In this document: positions 51,690 to 60,650 of the stretch, in pieces
How positions within the stretch are numbered: the first letter of the stretch is position 1
How the letters are laid out: each line of letters opens with the position of its first letter
Assembly (NCBI GenBank): GCA_000316135.1
Contig: JH993971.1
Span: forward strand, 1-64,000
Origin: Trachipleistophora hominis
Taxonomy: Eukaryota; Microsporidia; Pleistophoridae
Length of the DNA: 64,000 nt
Direction of reading: 5' to 3'
Program-made: the position numbers and the translations under genes
The notes under the pieces: model-generated
The model's database searches: none
Told to the model about the DNA's origin: nothing
What the model saw: only the letters and a program-made list of their open reading frames with translations

Positions 51690-52611
51690 AATGCAAAAGA
51701 TGACGAGTTTTTGTTATTAAAATCAACAATAATCATAATATTACCATGGTAATACGTGTCAATGAATCACATTAAACTATGTTTGCCTAACATACAGCAT
51801 CATATTTAAAGGTTGCTATTAGAACTACTGTCTTCGCTATTATGTTTACAAAACAGTGGAATAAATTGTTATATCTCAATATTATGATCATTCATAATTT
51901 TTATAACGTTCTCAACGCTCGCAGTTTTCATTAGAGATTCAAAAATTAATTTTAGCCGATCACAGCATTGTCATTAAAGATCGACCACAAATGACAGCTG
52001 AACGAGTTTAGAAACATAGTAATTGCATAACAACATATAACTTATCAATAGTAACGAAAAGACGAAATAATATATTTATATTTTTTTTCATCTGACCAAT
52101 CAAATCAGCTCACAGGTTGTCTTTTTATTGTTATAACTACCTCCTCGTATCAATATTAAATGAAGTATCCTCTTTAAGCAGCAGTTATATTCTATTTATA
52201 CCTGTTTAAGTTTTCATTGCATTATAAAAGCATATTTTACAAGTTTTACCGTCGAATATGTACTCAGAGTGCTATCTGGTCATCTATTAGAATAAAAACA
52301 TTGTTAAATAATCCTTACGTCGACTTAAACCATAAATAAAAGTAATGTTCTTAACAGCTACACACTAAGAAATGATATATTAATTAAACATTGAACTCTT
52401 ACGGTTAATGAGTCCTACAGAAACGATAATGTTGATATATTGCATTTCAACTACGTATTAGTACTGTAATATTCTCAATTAATCGTTATTCTTAATCTAT
52501 ACAACGATATAAACCATTATCATCTATAAATTGGTCTATTGTACGTTACCAAGGATTCGTGAAAGTGTTCAGATCAGTTTATATGCTTATTTCAATTGTT
52601 CCCCAGATAAT
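51690..52611. other. AT-rich spacer with family-2 repeat
   Basis: It holds family-2 copy D (51880-52130), followed by a stretch at 52146-52185 resembling 9.82 kb. Nothing else was recognised. Confidence 0.5.
51880..52130 (+). repeat. family-2 dispersed repeat, copy D
   Basis: GTTCTCAACGCTCGC, ATTCAAAAATTAATTTTAG, CGACCACAAATGACAGCTGAACG, AACTTATCAATAGTAACGAAAA and CTGACCAATC...CACAGGTTG match copies A-C in order. The 5' end is truncated. Confidence 0.7.
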
Positions 52612-54387
52612 CTAATTATATTTTATTTTGTAATTTATGAGGTACTTGATTCCTTTAGAAAGTACTTTAAGATCCTTTCGTACTGCACTCATCGCACCAT
52701 ACATCATATTTTTATAATTGCTCATGTACTCATAAATTATATTTTTGTATTTTGTGTTCTCCTTTGTTGCCGTATCTTTAACTAATTCTGCACAACCGTT
52801 GGAGGTAATGGTAGAACGTACGTTACTTTGATGATACATCATGTGTTTGGTGGTGTATGATACGCTTTCTAACAGTATTCTCTTTTTTCTTTGGCTCTTT
52901 CTCCGTTTTGTCGCTTTAAAGGAGCTGCTGCTTTTTATATGGCAACTGTTGAAAATATTTTCTGATTTTTTGGTACTTAAAGACCGCGAATGGTTGTTTT
53001 CCTCCCTTTCGTTCTGATCTGCTTGATGAAACGATTGTAGATGCTCATTTCTTATGTTAACACCGAATATTTTATTAATATCAGAACCAAAAGTTTCACT
53101 TTTACATTCACTTACAATGCTGTGGTTGATTAAGGATGCATTACTCGATGCTTTGTCTGTTTTATTATCACCGTTGTGAATTACTTCATGATCAGATTCA
53201 TCAGTGCAAGAATTGAAGTTAAGAAACGATTCATTTCCAGTCTTATCAGTTTTACATGTTGCGTCTTCTTTAGCATCTTGTTCAATACTTGTTTTCTTTT
53301 CAGAGAGACATTCCCGGTGCATCTTTGCTTTTTCTCCTATCACTCCGGTATTATTTAACGAACACGTGTTATCAGGGCTTAATATGTTTTTGTTAGCCTT
53401 TATACAGTCCTTTATAACACATTCATTACTTGATTTTGTATTTGCAGTTACTGTGCCCACAGCTAGTTCATTTTCTTCTTTTACTTTCTGGTCTGCAGAT
53501 CGTATATTAATCTGGTCATTGTTACCTGAACAAGAATCACTCAGAGAATCATCGAAAGCTTTCCGAAAATCAAAGTGAACAGATCGTTTTAGCTTTGAAG
53601 TGATGGTAAACTCTAATCCATCACCCACTTGAACCTTTTTGTGCACCAAATTACGTTCAATACTATCATTGCACGTGTATTCATTGCTTTTCATGTAAAT
53701 ATTTTTAATAGGCACAGATACTTTCATAGCATTCGATATTTCCCTGTCACTGCATGCTCTACCATCAGGAACACTTGCCCTTGTAATTCCTAATTCCGTA
53801 AACTTTTCATCAATCGTGTAACTGCAAATATCTTTGATATAAAGTTCAATTCTTATCCTTTCCTTGTATAAAATTAATTTTGTAGCGTCAACGGTGTATT
53901 TAAGCAACGTTTTATACGATAATGGTATTATTTTCTTATTGTCGTACAGTTTAATATCGGAATGGTTGAAAAACACGTATAAAACACCGGTACTTGTGTT
54001 TGTTCTGCAGTTCTGGTCTGCAAAGATGTTGTACCCGTTCAACCTGTACCCGAATATTTTTGTTGTTCTGTTATAACGTATTAGCAATTCGCAGCAGTAC
54101 CATCTTACGTTCCTGCACGCCATTCCGAGTGTTTGTACGTCACAATCGTTGAATATACTCATGAACTCATTGTTGGGTAATATTCTGCGCAGCAGCATCA
54201 CAAATTTTATCTGATGCTCTGAGTCTGTCAGCTCGTCTAGACGAATGCCTAAATCTATCTGTTCATCGATGATGTATTGGTACACGCTTTGCTTGTTTGT
54301 TCTATTTTTATTCACGTAGTTTAACAGTTTATCAATTGTGTTTGTGCTGCGTATCGGAAGCTTGAAGCAATGCTCCATGTTATTCAT
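52612..54387 (-). CDS. uncharacterised 591-aa protein, possibly nuclear
   Basis: I do not recognise this protein. The first 280 residues look folded: helical at 1-110, then strand-rich with Y/I/L (about 120-200). Residues 280-500 are a disordered S/N/D/E/K-rich linker with many acidic patches. The last 90 carry a basic KRRKSQRKKR stretch (a candidate nuclear signal) and a final helix. There is no signal peptide or membrane span. A folded N-domain, long linker and C-terminal helix recall chromosome-axis or scaffold proteins, but no motif proves this. The start codon and 5' flank are duplicated just upstream (54371-54510). Confidence 0.65.
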   Translation of the reverse strand: MNNMEHCFKLPIRSTNTIDKLLNYVNKNRTNKQSVYQYIIDEQIDLGIRLDELTDSEHQIKFVMLLRRILPNNEFMSIFNDCDVQTLGMACRNVRWYCCELLIRYNRTTKIFGYRLNGYNIFADQNCRTNTSTGVLYVFFNHSDIKLYDNKKIIPLSYKTLLKYTVDATKLILYKERIRIELYIKDICSYTIDEKFTELGITRASVPDGRACSDREISNAMKVSVPIKNIYMKSNEYTCNDSIERNLVHKKVQVGDGLEFTITSKLKRSVHFDFRKAFDDSLSDSCSGNNDQINIRSADQKVKEENELAVGTVTANTKSSNECVIKDCIKANKNILSPDNTCSLNNTGVIGEKAKMHRECLSEKKTSIEQDAKEDATCKTDKTGNESFLNFNSCTDESDHEVIHNGDNKTDKASSNASLINHSIVSECKSETFGSDINKIFGVNIRNEHLQSFHQADQNEREENNHSRSLSTKKSENIFNSCHIKSSSSFKATKRRKSQRKKRILLESVSYTTKHMMYHQSNVRSTITSNGCAELVKDTATKENTKYKNIIYEYMSNYKNMMYGAMSAVRKDLKVLSKGIKYLINYKIKYN

Positions 54388-54510
54388 GCATTTTCTTATT
54401 TTCTTCTATTTTATACTAAAATGCATAAACAAACAGGAAGAGGTGCTCCATGTTATTCATGCATTTTCTTATTTTCTTCCATTTTATACTAAAATGCATA
54501 AACAAACAGG
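54371..54510. repeat. 67-bp direct duplication of a start-codon region
   Basis: 54371-54437 and 54444-54510 are nearly identical (one visible mismatch, TCT versus TCC), at an offset of 73 bp. Each copy contains the ATG and first codons of the minus-strand gene plus its upstream flank and a TGCATAAACAAACAGG stretch. Confidence 0.93.
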
Positions 54511-55693
54511 GATAGCAGCTAATTTCAACGATTATGTTTATTAATTTATATATTCTATCGTATAAATGCAGCATAAGGCTAATTTATCTTTTTCTTTTTG
54601 AATCATGCCTATATAGACCAGAGGAGACCCTTTAAGTTAGAACAGTATGTTTTTATAGGTGGTAAGGAATGGAATGTCTCTAATACAATTATTTATAAAT
54701 AAAAAATATTTACACTTTTTTAAGCCGCATAAATTAAATTTTAGTTTATTACTTAAAGAAAAAATGAATTATGCAGTGATGATAATTAAACATATTTTTT
54801 GAAAAAAAATAATTTATTACGTATAGAAATTCATAAGAAAAATTTGGACATTCTAATTTGAAAATTAACGGTACATGCATCGTAAGAGCGTAGGATAGAC
54901 AAAAATATGTAATGCAGCCAATTAATATTTTTTAAGAGCAAACATACGATTCATTAATGAACGCTTTTTTACTGTGTACAGCACGGAATGTATTTTAATA
55001 ATAATGCCCTACTTTCTATTAAAAATTATTTTAATTATCTCTTTTGTATTTTTACCTAATCAAACACACTCTTCTGGTGTTAATAATGCCTTACTATCGT
55101 TAGTCCCAGCGGATCAGAGAGTGTATGAGAGATGAATAATTAAAAACCCTTTTTTAAAAATAAGAATATTACATGCTATGTCAGTGGTAGAGTCGTTAGC
55201 ACCAGATTAAAAAGAATCTTTTTTGTTTGCTAAAATTATAATAATTATATTTTATTCGTAGAAAAATAAACGAAATGCAACCATAAGATTGTAATAAAGA
55301 CAAATATAACATTATCATTCTGTTTTACTCATTTTTATTTTTCAGCAGAATAATCTGTGGCTATAATAAAAGAATATTCCTTTTCATTTACCTTTCATAT
55401 CTCTTCCTTATTTGACCAGCTAAGTAATAATCTGTACCTTTACAGGCTGTTCAATGGCAATCAGTGCCAATGTAGCGCATCTCAATCCAACCTTATGTTT
55501 TTCTCCTTCTTATATCATTCATTATGACCGTTGCTAGAAAATCAATACACACGAACAAGTTGTTGTAAAAACGGCCCATCAACGTAATGAGCATTCCTAA
55601 CGCGTGCATCTCCGTGTTTATTATCATGTGATAAAGTAGACGTTTTCTAGTACTTTTTAATTTTTAAATTTTTGGCCCTACAAATTGTAAAAA
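54511..55693. other. AT-rich spacer with inverted SINE-like pair
   Basis: Contains the inverted repeat pair at 55018-55161. A GGCCCT tract (55675-55680) lies before RRN3. No other gene was seen. Confidence 0.55.
55018..55161. repeat. two SINE-like 3' ends in inverted orientation
   Basis: 55018-55077 is the element's 3' half in minus orientation (TTTTAATTATCTC...CACACTCTTCTGG). 55101-55161 is the same half in plus orientation (CCCAGCGGATCAGAGAGTGT...AATAATTAAAAA). About 23 bp separate them, so the locus forms a long imperfect hairpin. Confidence 0.65.
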
Positions 55694-56770
55694 ATGGTGA
55701 GGAAGAACAATAACGCTAAAAAGGCCCGTCGTGACAGAAAAACAAACAAAGTTGCGAACAGGCCAAAGACCGTGAGACGTGTGGACGGTTCGAGTAGTGG
55801 TGGACGTAAGATGGTGGATAGTACCTGTACAAACGCACAGACAAAGAGTAAGAAGACGAGGGTGGTCTATCCCGTGTTGAGCAATTTGTCAGCAGATCGG
55901 AAACTCTCCAACAAAGAGAAAATTGCGATTCTAGAGAATACGAAGGATCTGTTTGCAAACATAAATAGTGTGTGTGATTGTGTGGAGCTTTTGTACGATC
56001 CGGTGCTGCGTAAGTCTTTACTGGTAAGGATCGTCGATTTTATGGTCGAAATTGACGTAAATATCGCATCGGAGTACGATTCTCTCTCAGAGGAGGATTG
56101 GAATGAAATAGACTCGATGTATCCTACGCCGATAAGCAGCGATAAAAATAAAACGTTAAGAGAACAAATACAGACATTCACCAACATTTTCTTAAAGCTC
56201 GACAGTTTCTTTAAGAATGTCGAGGTGGAGGGCGTTTTCAATGTTTTTGAGAAGTACGTATTTACGTCTAAGACACGCTACATGCAGTTTTTGATGTACA
56301 ATATGAACACTGAGGACGTGCTTGTGTATTTTCTATCGGCACTGAAGCGGAATCACATGCTCTCTGCCCATTATATCGCGTACTTCTCCTCATTTCTTGT
56401 GAGAAGGAGGATGGACGAGAGCCTGGTGCAGAAGGCCATAGCGTGCTTCTTCAAGTATTTCAAGGACCTAAAGAACCGCTTTCTGTATTTAAGCAGCGCT
56501 CAGTACTTCCTTTACATACTCTGTTTTAAACAGACCTATATAGAAATATACGCGTCCTTCATTGATACGTTGTTTAAAGGCGATGTGATGTACCTTAACA
56601 GAAACATTGTGAACGTGTTTTGCAGTGTTCATAACAGAGAGACAGTGGACTGTTTTATTGAGAGTGATGTTAGTAGAATTGATCAGTTCTATTTTGATCC
56701 CCCCAATATTTCGAGGATAATGAAGGTTTACGAGAGCAGTTTTCTAACCTTTGATAAAAGTAAAATTTAA
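55694..56770 (+). CDS. RRN3: RNA polymerase I initiation factor RRN3 (TIF-IA)
   Basis: RRN3 bridges Pol I to the rDNA promoter complex. The protein has 358 aa, against about 630 in yeast. A basic N-terminus (residues 1-45, many K/R/N) precedes a helical HEAT-like body. The best family match is HYIAYFSSFLVRRRMDES...AIACFFKYFK...SAQYFLYILCFK (about 225-280), corresponding to the conserved YxxSFLARAKF...CQAxFYxFCFR region. The acidic central loop of larger RRN3 proteins is reduced. The gene is preceded by GGCCCT about 14 nt before the ATG. Confidence 0.8.
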   Translation: MVRKNNNAKKARRDRKTNKVANRPKTVRRVDGSSSGGRKMVDSTCTNAQTKSKKTRVVYPVLSNLSADRKLSNKEKIAILENTKDLFANINSVCDCVELLYDPVLRKSLLVRIVDFMVEIDVNIASEYDSLSEEDWNEIDSMYPTPISSDKNKTLREQIQTFTNIFLKLDSFFKNVEVEGVFNVFEKYVFTSKTRYMQFLMYNMNTEDVLVYFLSALKRNHMLSAHYIAYFSSFLVRRRMDESLVQKAIACFFKYFKDLKNRFLYLSSAQYFLYILCFKQTYIEIYASFIDTLFKGDVMYLNRNIVNVFCSVHNRETVDCFIESDVSRIDQFYFDPPNISRIMKVYESSFLTFDKSKI

Positions 56771-57496
56771 ACTAATTTACGTTGATATTTGTAAAATTGT
56801 ACGTTGTTGCTTAGATCTCTTCTGTAATTGTTGATAATATTTTTTACTTCTTTGCTTAAGCAGGTCTGCGTGCTAATGTAAGGTATTCATCAGATTTGTG
56901 TATCTCTTTCATTTACATTTGGTGTTATTTCTGGTATAATGGCATCGTCATATCTTAGAACGGTCTATTACAGTATGAATACGTTAATTTGTTTTTTAAT
57001 ACGGGCTGACTGTTGTGTAATAGCGTTTAGTTGCCATCAAAACGTCTTATTTATTGAGAATAGNNNNNNNNNNNNNNNNNTGGCAAATCTTTTCAAAACA
57101 TCTCACTCCAGTAATACACGGCAAATCTTTTCAAAGTACGTTTTCTTATTCACCATATCACATCACATACTCTTCTGGTACAACAAGCTGTGATTATTCA
57201 CACTTGACAACAACAAGAATGTTGAAATAAGGTTAAATTGTAAAGATTAACAGTGTATAGTCGTAACAATTAGGTTGATAACCTTTCAATCGTGCAGTCG
57301 GGTGATTTTTCTCTCATAACAGCTTGTTGTGGAGGTTGTAGTATTTATTGCTTCCATTACATCCTTCGTTGAGACAACAAGGATAGGTTATAAAAGAACT
57401 AAAAATGAAGTGTAAAGAGCCCTTTCTCATTAAAATGTAATAATACAAACCATCTACGGTCTAAATCATATTTGTACTCAGTTATGTTCATTTTAT
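56771..57496. other. AT-rich spacer with short assembly gap
   Basis: 17 N lie at 57064-57080. GGCAAATCTTTTCAAA occurs at 57082 and again at 57120, a direct repeat beside the gap that may have caused it. An 84-codon ORF spanning the N run is not credible. Confidence 0.55.
57064..57080. other. assembly gap (17 N)
   Basis: 17 unknown bases beside a direct repeat. Confidence 0.98.
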
Positions 57497-57679
57497 TTAC
57501 TTTATGTTAAAATTCGATATTCCAAAGTCAAGCTTAAACTTTTCATTTTTAGTATGCGGCAAAGGATAGTCGTCTAATTCATCATCGCACGTATCAAAGA
57601 AAATTGAAACAGGAATGCTTAGGTCACCTAAATCATAATCAAGATATTCATCGGGATAGAAATAGTAATCAAGTTCCAT
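57497..57679 (-). CDS. small acidic protein, 60 aa
   Basis: The ORF is short but probably real: the ATG at 57679 follows CCC by 4 nt (GGG on + at 57684-57686), as in the recognised genes, and the composition is far from random. D/E/Y make up much of the first 40 residues (ELDYYFYPDEYLDYDLGDL, then DDELDDYPLP); a short basic stretch follows. There is no signal peptide. Small acidic subunits of large complexes (Apc13 or Sem1 type) have this look, but I see no decisive signature. Confidence 0.55.
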   Translation of the reverse strand: MELDYYFYPDEYLDYDLGDLSIPVSIFFDTCDDELDDYPLPHTKNEKFKLDFGISNFNIK

Positions 57680-59408
57680 GGCAGGGTAAAATTTATTTTA
57701 ATATTTTATGGATGGTTAGATTTGGAAAGAAAATCGTTCTATGTTGAGGTTTAATATCACATATTAGGATAGAAGGGGATGGGAAATACTGAAATAGGTG
57801 AGATAATAATAAAATCACCGTTTGGTAGACAAAGTACTGGCAATGTTACAGATGTATTTATATACAACTTTCTTACACGAAAAGTACCAAACTGTTATAG
57901 GAGAATCTATTAAAAGCAGATTGGCAGTGATTAAAAGTTGAGATTTGAGACAGACAGAGAATATTGTAGAGATAAAATATACGTGGGATACTGTAAATTT
58001 GGTTTTGTGTTTTTTAAATTATACATCCATTCATATCAATGAAAATATAATTCACAAGATATTCATCAGTTCAAGAATAACAAAATAATTGGTTTGAAAT
58101 TTCTACAAGAAATACAATTTTCGTATCTTTACGCAATTATCATGTTCTGAAATACGTTCAGCAATTTTTTATTGTGATGGTCCAGCTGTAATATCACTTT
58201 CTTTACAGGATTAACTTTTTAACACCAATCCGATAGATTAAAGGTATGTAAAAGGTTGGAACAAAGTAAAAGTTAAAATTAATTGTGGCTAAATATTGTT
58301 AAAAACTCTACACTAACTTTATATTTTAGAAATGGAATGGAATGTTAATATTTTTAGGAAAACTGTATGGATAACATGCGAAATACGCCTGTTGGATGTA
58401 TTTTGAGTTGTATATTTATAGAATAGTGACTGTAAGTTGATCATATTATACATTATTATATAACACAGGTAACATATGTAGAGATATTATTACATCGGTG
58501 TATAGAAAGATGTATGATGTGAATATATCGTTCAGATTTAGTCAAAGACTATTCGAAGCACTTTAAAAAGACGTATGATGTGAATATATCGTATAGATTT
58601 AGTCAACGACTATTCGAAGCACTTTAAAAATATGTATGATGTGAATATATCGTTCAGATTTAGTCAACGATTATTCGAAGCACTTTAAAATATACCAGAT
58701 GCAATTGTTCTCTACGATTTATCTCATATATACTGAATTTCAGCGTTATGAACTAATTTATTAGAGCGGGTAATTTAGAATCATGTGATAGTTTATAGAT
58801 AACATTTAATGTTATATATTAATTAAGAATTAACTCCTTATAGCACACAAGTCTTACATTTAATAATATACCAAAAGAACTACAAAGATTGAAGATGGAA
58901 TAAACAATTACAAACTATTTACGTGCGGGTTATGTTATTGATTTTATGTTTATTAGCAGATTTTGACAACTTACGAATAGTTGTAGTTCTTAATCAGGTG
59001 TTTAACACATTTATAATTGATTTATAAATATTTAAGTGTTAAGGTGTACTTCACACGTTGAATGCACTAATCCTACATTGATGTGGGAGTAGTAAATTTA
59101 ACAAAAAGAATCAAAAATGTACTACAAACCAATTTTGCACGTGATAATGTTGCAGTAGGAAATTAAATTAAAAATTTGACGAATAACTTGCAAGTTAAGG
59201 TATTAACCACGTACTTAGGCTATAAATTTTTATTTATATTTCTTTAACATGCTGTATCGGTTATTTGAATGATAACTACGTAAAATACCGGTAATATAAC
59301 ATAAGAAGTGTTTCGTGCCGGTTAATATCGTAAAAATATTAAACAAACCATTCTTAATTTTATTTGAGAACTCTAATAGAAACTGCATTGGTAGATCTCA
59401 TCATCCTC
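57680..59408. other. AT-rich spacer with 61-bp tandem
   Basis: Besides the 61-bp tandem at 58512-58694 I see no gene, RNA or dispersed repeat. Confidence 0.5.
58512..58694. repeat. 61-bp tandem repeat, three copies
   Basis: Units begin GTATGATGTGAATATATCGT at 58512, 58573 and 58634 and end ATTCGAAGCACTTTAAAA, with a few substitutions among them. Confidence 0.94.
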
Positions 59409-60650
59409 TCATTCTTGCGCGGGCTCAATGACCAGTCGCCGACCGTATAAATGCGTATTGTTTCCAAAATATTGATAAACTATCTTGGCATCCTCAGGAC
59501 TGTTCAATGTAACGAAGCAATATCCTTTATGCATTCCATCTCTCTTCTTTGGCAATCTTATATCCTTCAGCTTAACCTGTGTTGTAAGTATACGTTTAAT
59601 CTCCTCCTTGTTAGCTTGAAATGGCACGTTTTTGATGATAAGTTTGTTTGTAAATTCAAGTTCCTTGCGTTCTATTTTAGATATTGGTAGAAAATCAACA
59701 TATATTGCCTTATCTTTTACTCTCTTATACTGAAGTTCATCATAGACTTTTTTGGCATCCTCTTCAGATCTAAATTCAAGAAGGGCTAGACACTTGGAGG
59801 GTGCCACTTTCACATTGCAATTTCTGAAATTTAAGGATAAAAGATTGCTGTTCCTGACAATAAGCACTTTCTTATTTACCTTACCCGTTAAATTGTCAAG
59901 GTTTATATTATTGTTCTCTAGGAACCTGCGTGTCTGCTCAACAAGATGAGTCTCAATCAATGATATGCGTGTGCCCAAGTTCTCATCCTTTAAGTCCAGC
60001 AGTTCCTTTTTTGTAATTTTCTCTTCGCTGCAGATAGATTCTACCACCGATTCAAAATTAAAAAATAGTTTTGAATAATATTCCTTCTTGGATGGTGGTT
60101 CATTGTAGAATGATATTTGAATTCTGCGCCCTAGCAGTACGTCTTTCTGTCTTATCGCTCTCTTGGCACTCTCAATATCATCCATTGTAACTATTGCATG
60201 ACCGTAAAAGTTACCCGTTTTCTCGTCCAGAACCATTTCAATATTTTTGATATTACAATCACTAAAATAGTTTACGATATCCTCCTTGCTTACTATAACC
60301 GGCAGTTTTGTCAAATATAACGATTTGCTCTTTACCTCAACGGATACGTCCTCTTCTTCAGGATTGGAACCACTGCCAATCTTTTTCAACTCCATTTTCA
60401 ACCGCTTTAACTTGTCATCTCTGACCATTTCAACTATTATTTTCCTATTTTCAATGTAACTCCCATGTCTTTGTTTGATTGCTTCTTTGGCATACTCTTC
60501 CTTGCTATAACCTATGAAACATACACCTTTATTAAGTGAGGCATTTCTTCTCAGAAGAAAAACGTCCGTGAGTGTACCATACTCTCTGAAAATGGCCTTT
60601 ATATCATTTTCTGTTATTTTTGGGGGCAAGTTTTTCACGACAAGTCGCAT
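59409..60650 (-). CDS. MRD1: multi-RRM rRNA-processing protein MRD1
   Basis: MRD1 binds the U3 snoRNA/35S pre-rRNA and is needed for 18S maturation in the nucleolus. The protein has 413 aa with four RRMs: 1-78 (LVVKNLP, KGVCFIGY), 108-185 (LYLTKLP, GHAIVTM), a degenerate one at 260-325 (VLIVRNS, CLALLEF) and 333-410 (LIIKNVP, KGYCFVTL). Between the second and third lies the Mrd1-specific linker, SKLFFNFESVVESIC...KKELLDL...GTRISLIETHLVEQT (193-240), which identifies the family. Yeast Mrd1 has five RRMs and 887 aa, so one RRM and long linkers are lost. CCCC lies 5 nt before the ATG (GGGG at 60656-60659). Confidence 0.88.
   Translation of the reverse strand: MRLVVKNLPPKITENDIKAIFREYGTLTDVFLLRRNASLNKGVCFIGYSKEEYAKEAIKQRHGSYIENRKIIVEMVRDDKLKRLKMELKKIGSGSNPEEEDVSVEVKSKSLYLTKLPVIVSKEDIVNYFSDCNIKNIEMVLDEKTGNFYGHAIVTMDDIESAKRAIRQKDVLLGRRIQISFYNEPPSKKEYYSKLFFNFESVVESICSEEKITKKELLDLKDENLGTRISLIETHLVEQTRRFLENNNINLDNLTGKVNKKVLIVRNSNLLSLNFRNCNVKVAPSKCLALLEFRSEEDAKKVYDELQYKRVKDKAIYVDFLPISKIERKELEFTNKLIIKNVPFQANKEEIKRILTTQVKLKDIRLPKKRDGMHKGYCFVTLNSPEDAKIVYQYFGNNTHLYGRRLVIEPAQE

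Noticed and set aside
55018..55161. MITE with terminal inverted repeats
   Set aside because: Viewed alone it looks like one, but the other copies (for example 18138-18246) carry only one half plus an A-tail and a target duplication, so two opposed SINE-like 3' ends explain it better.
56939..57193. 84-codon ORF crossing the 17-N gap
   Set aside because: Its continuity depends on unknown bases and the product has no features.
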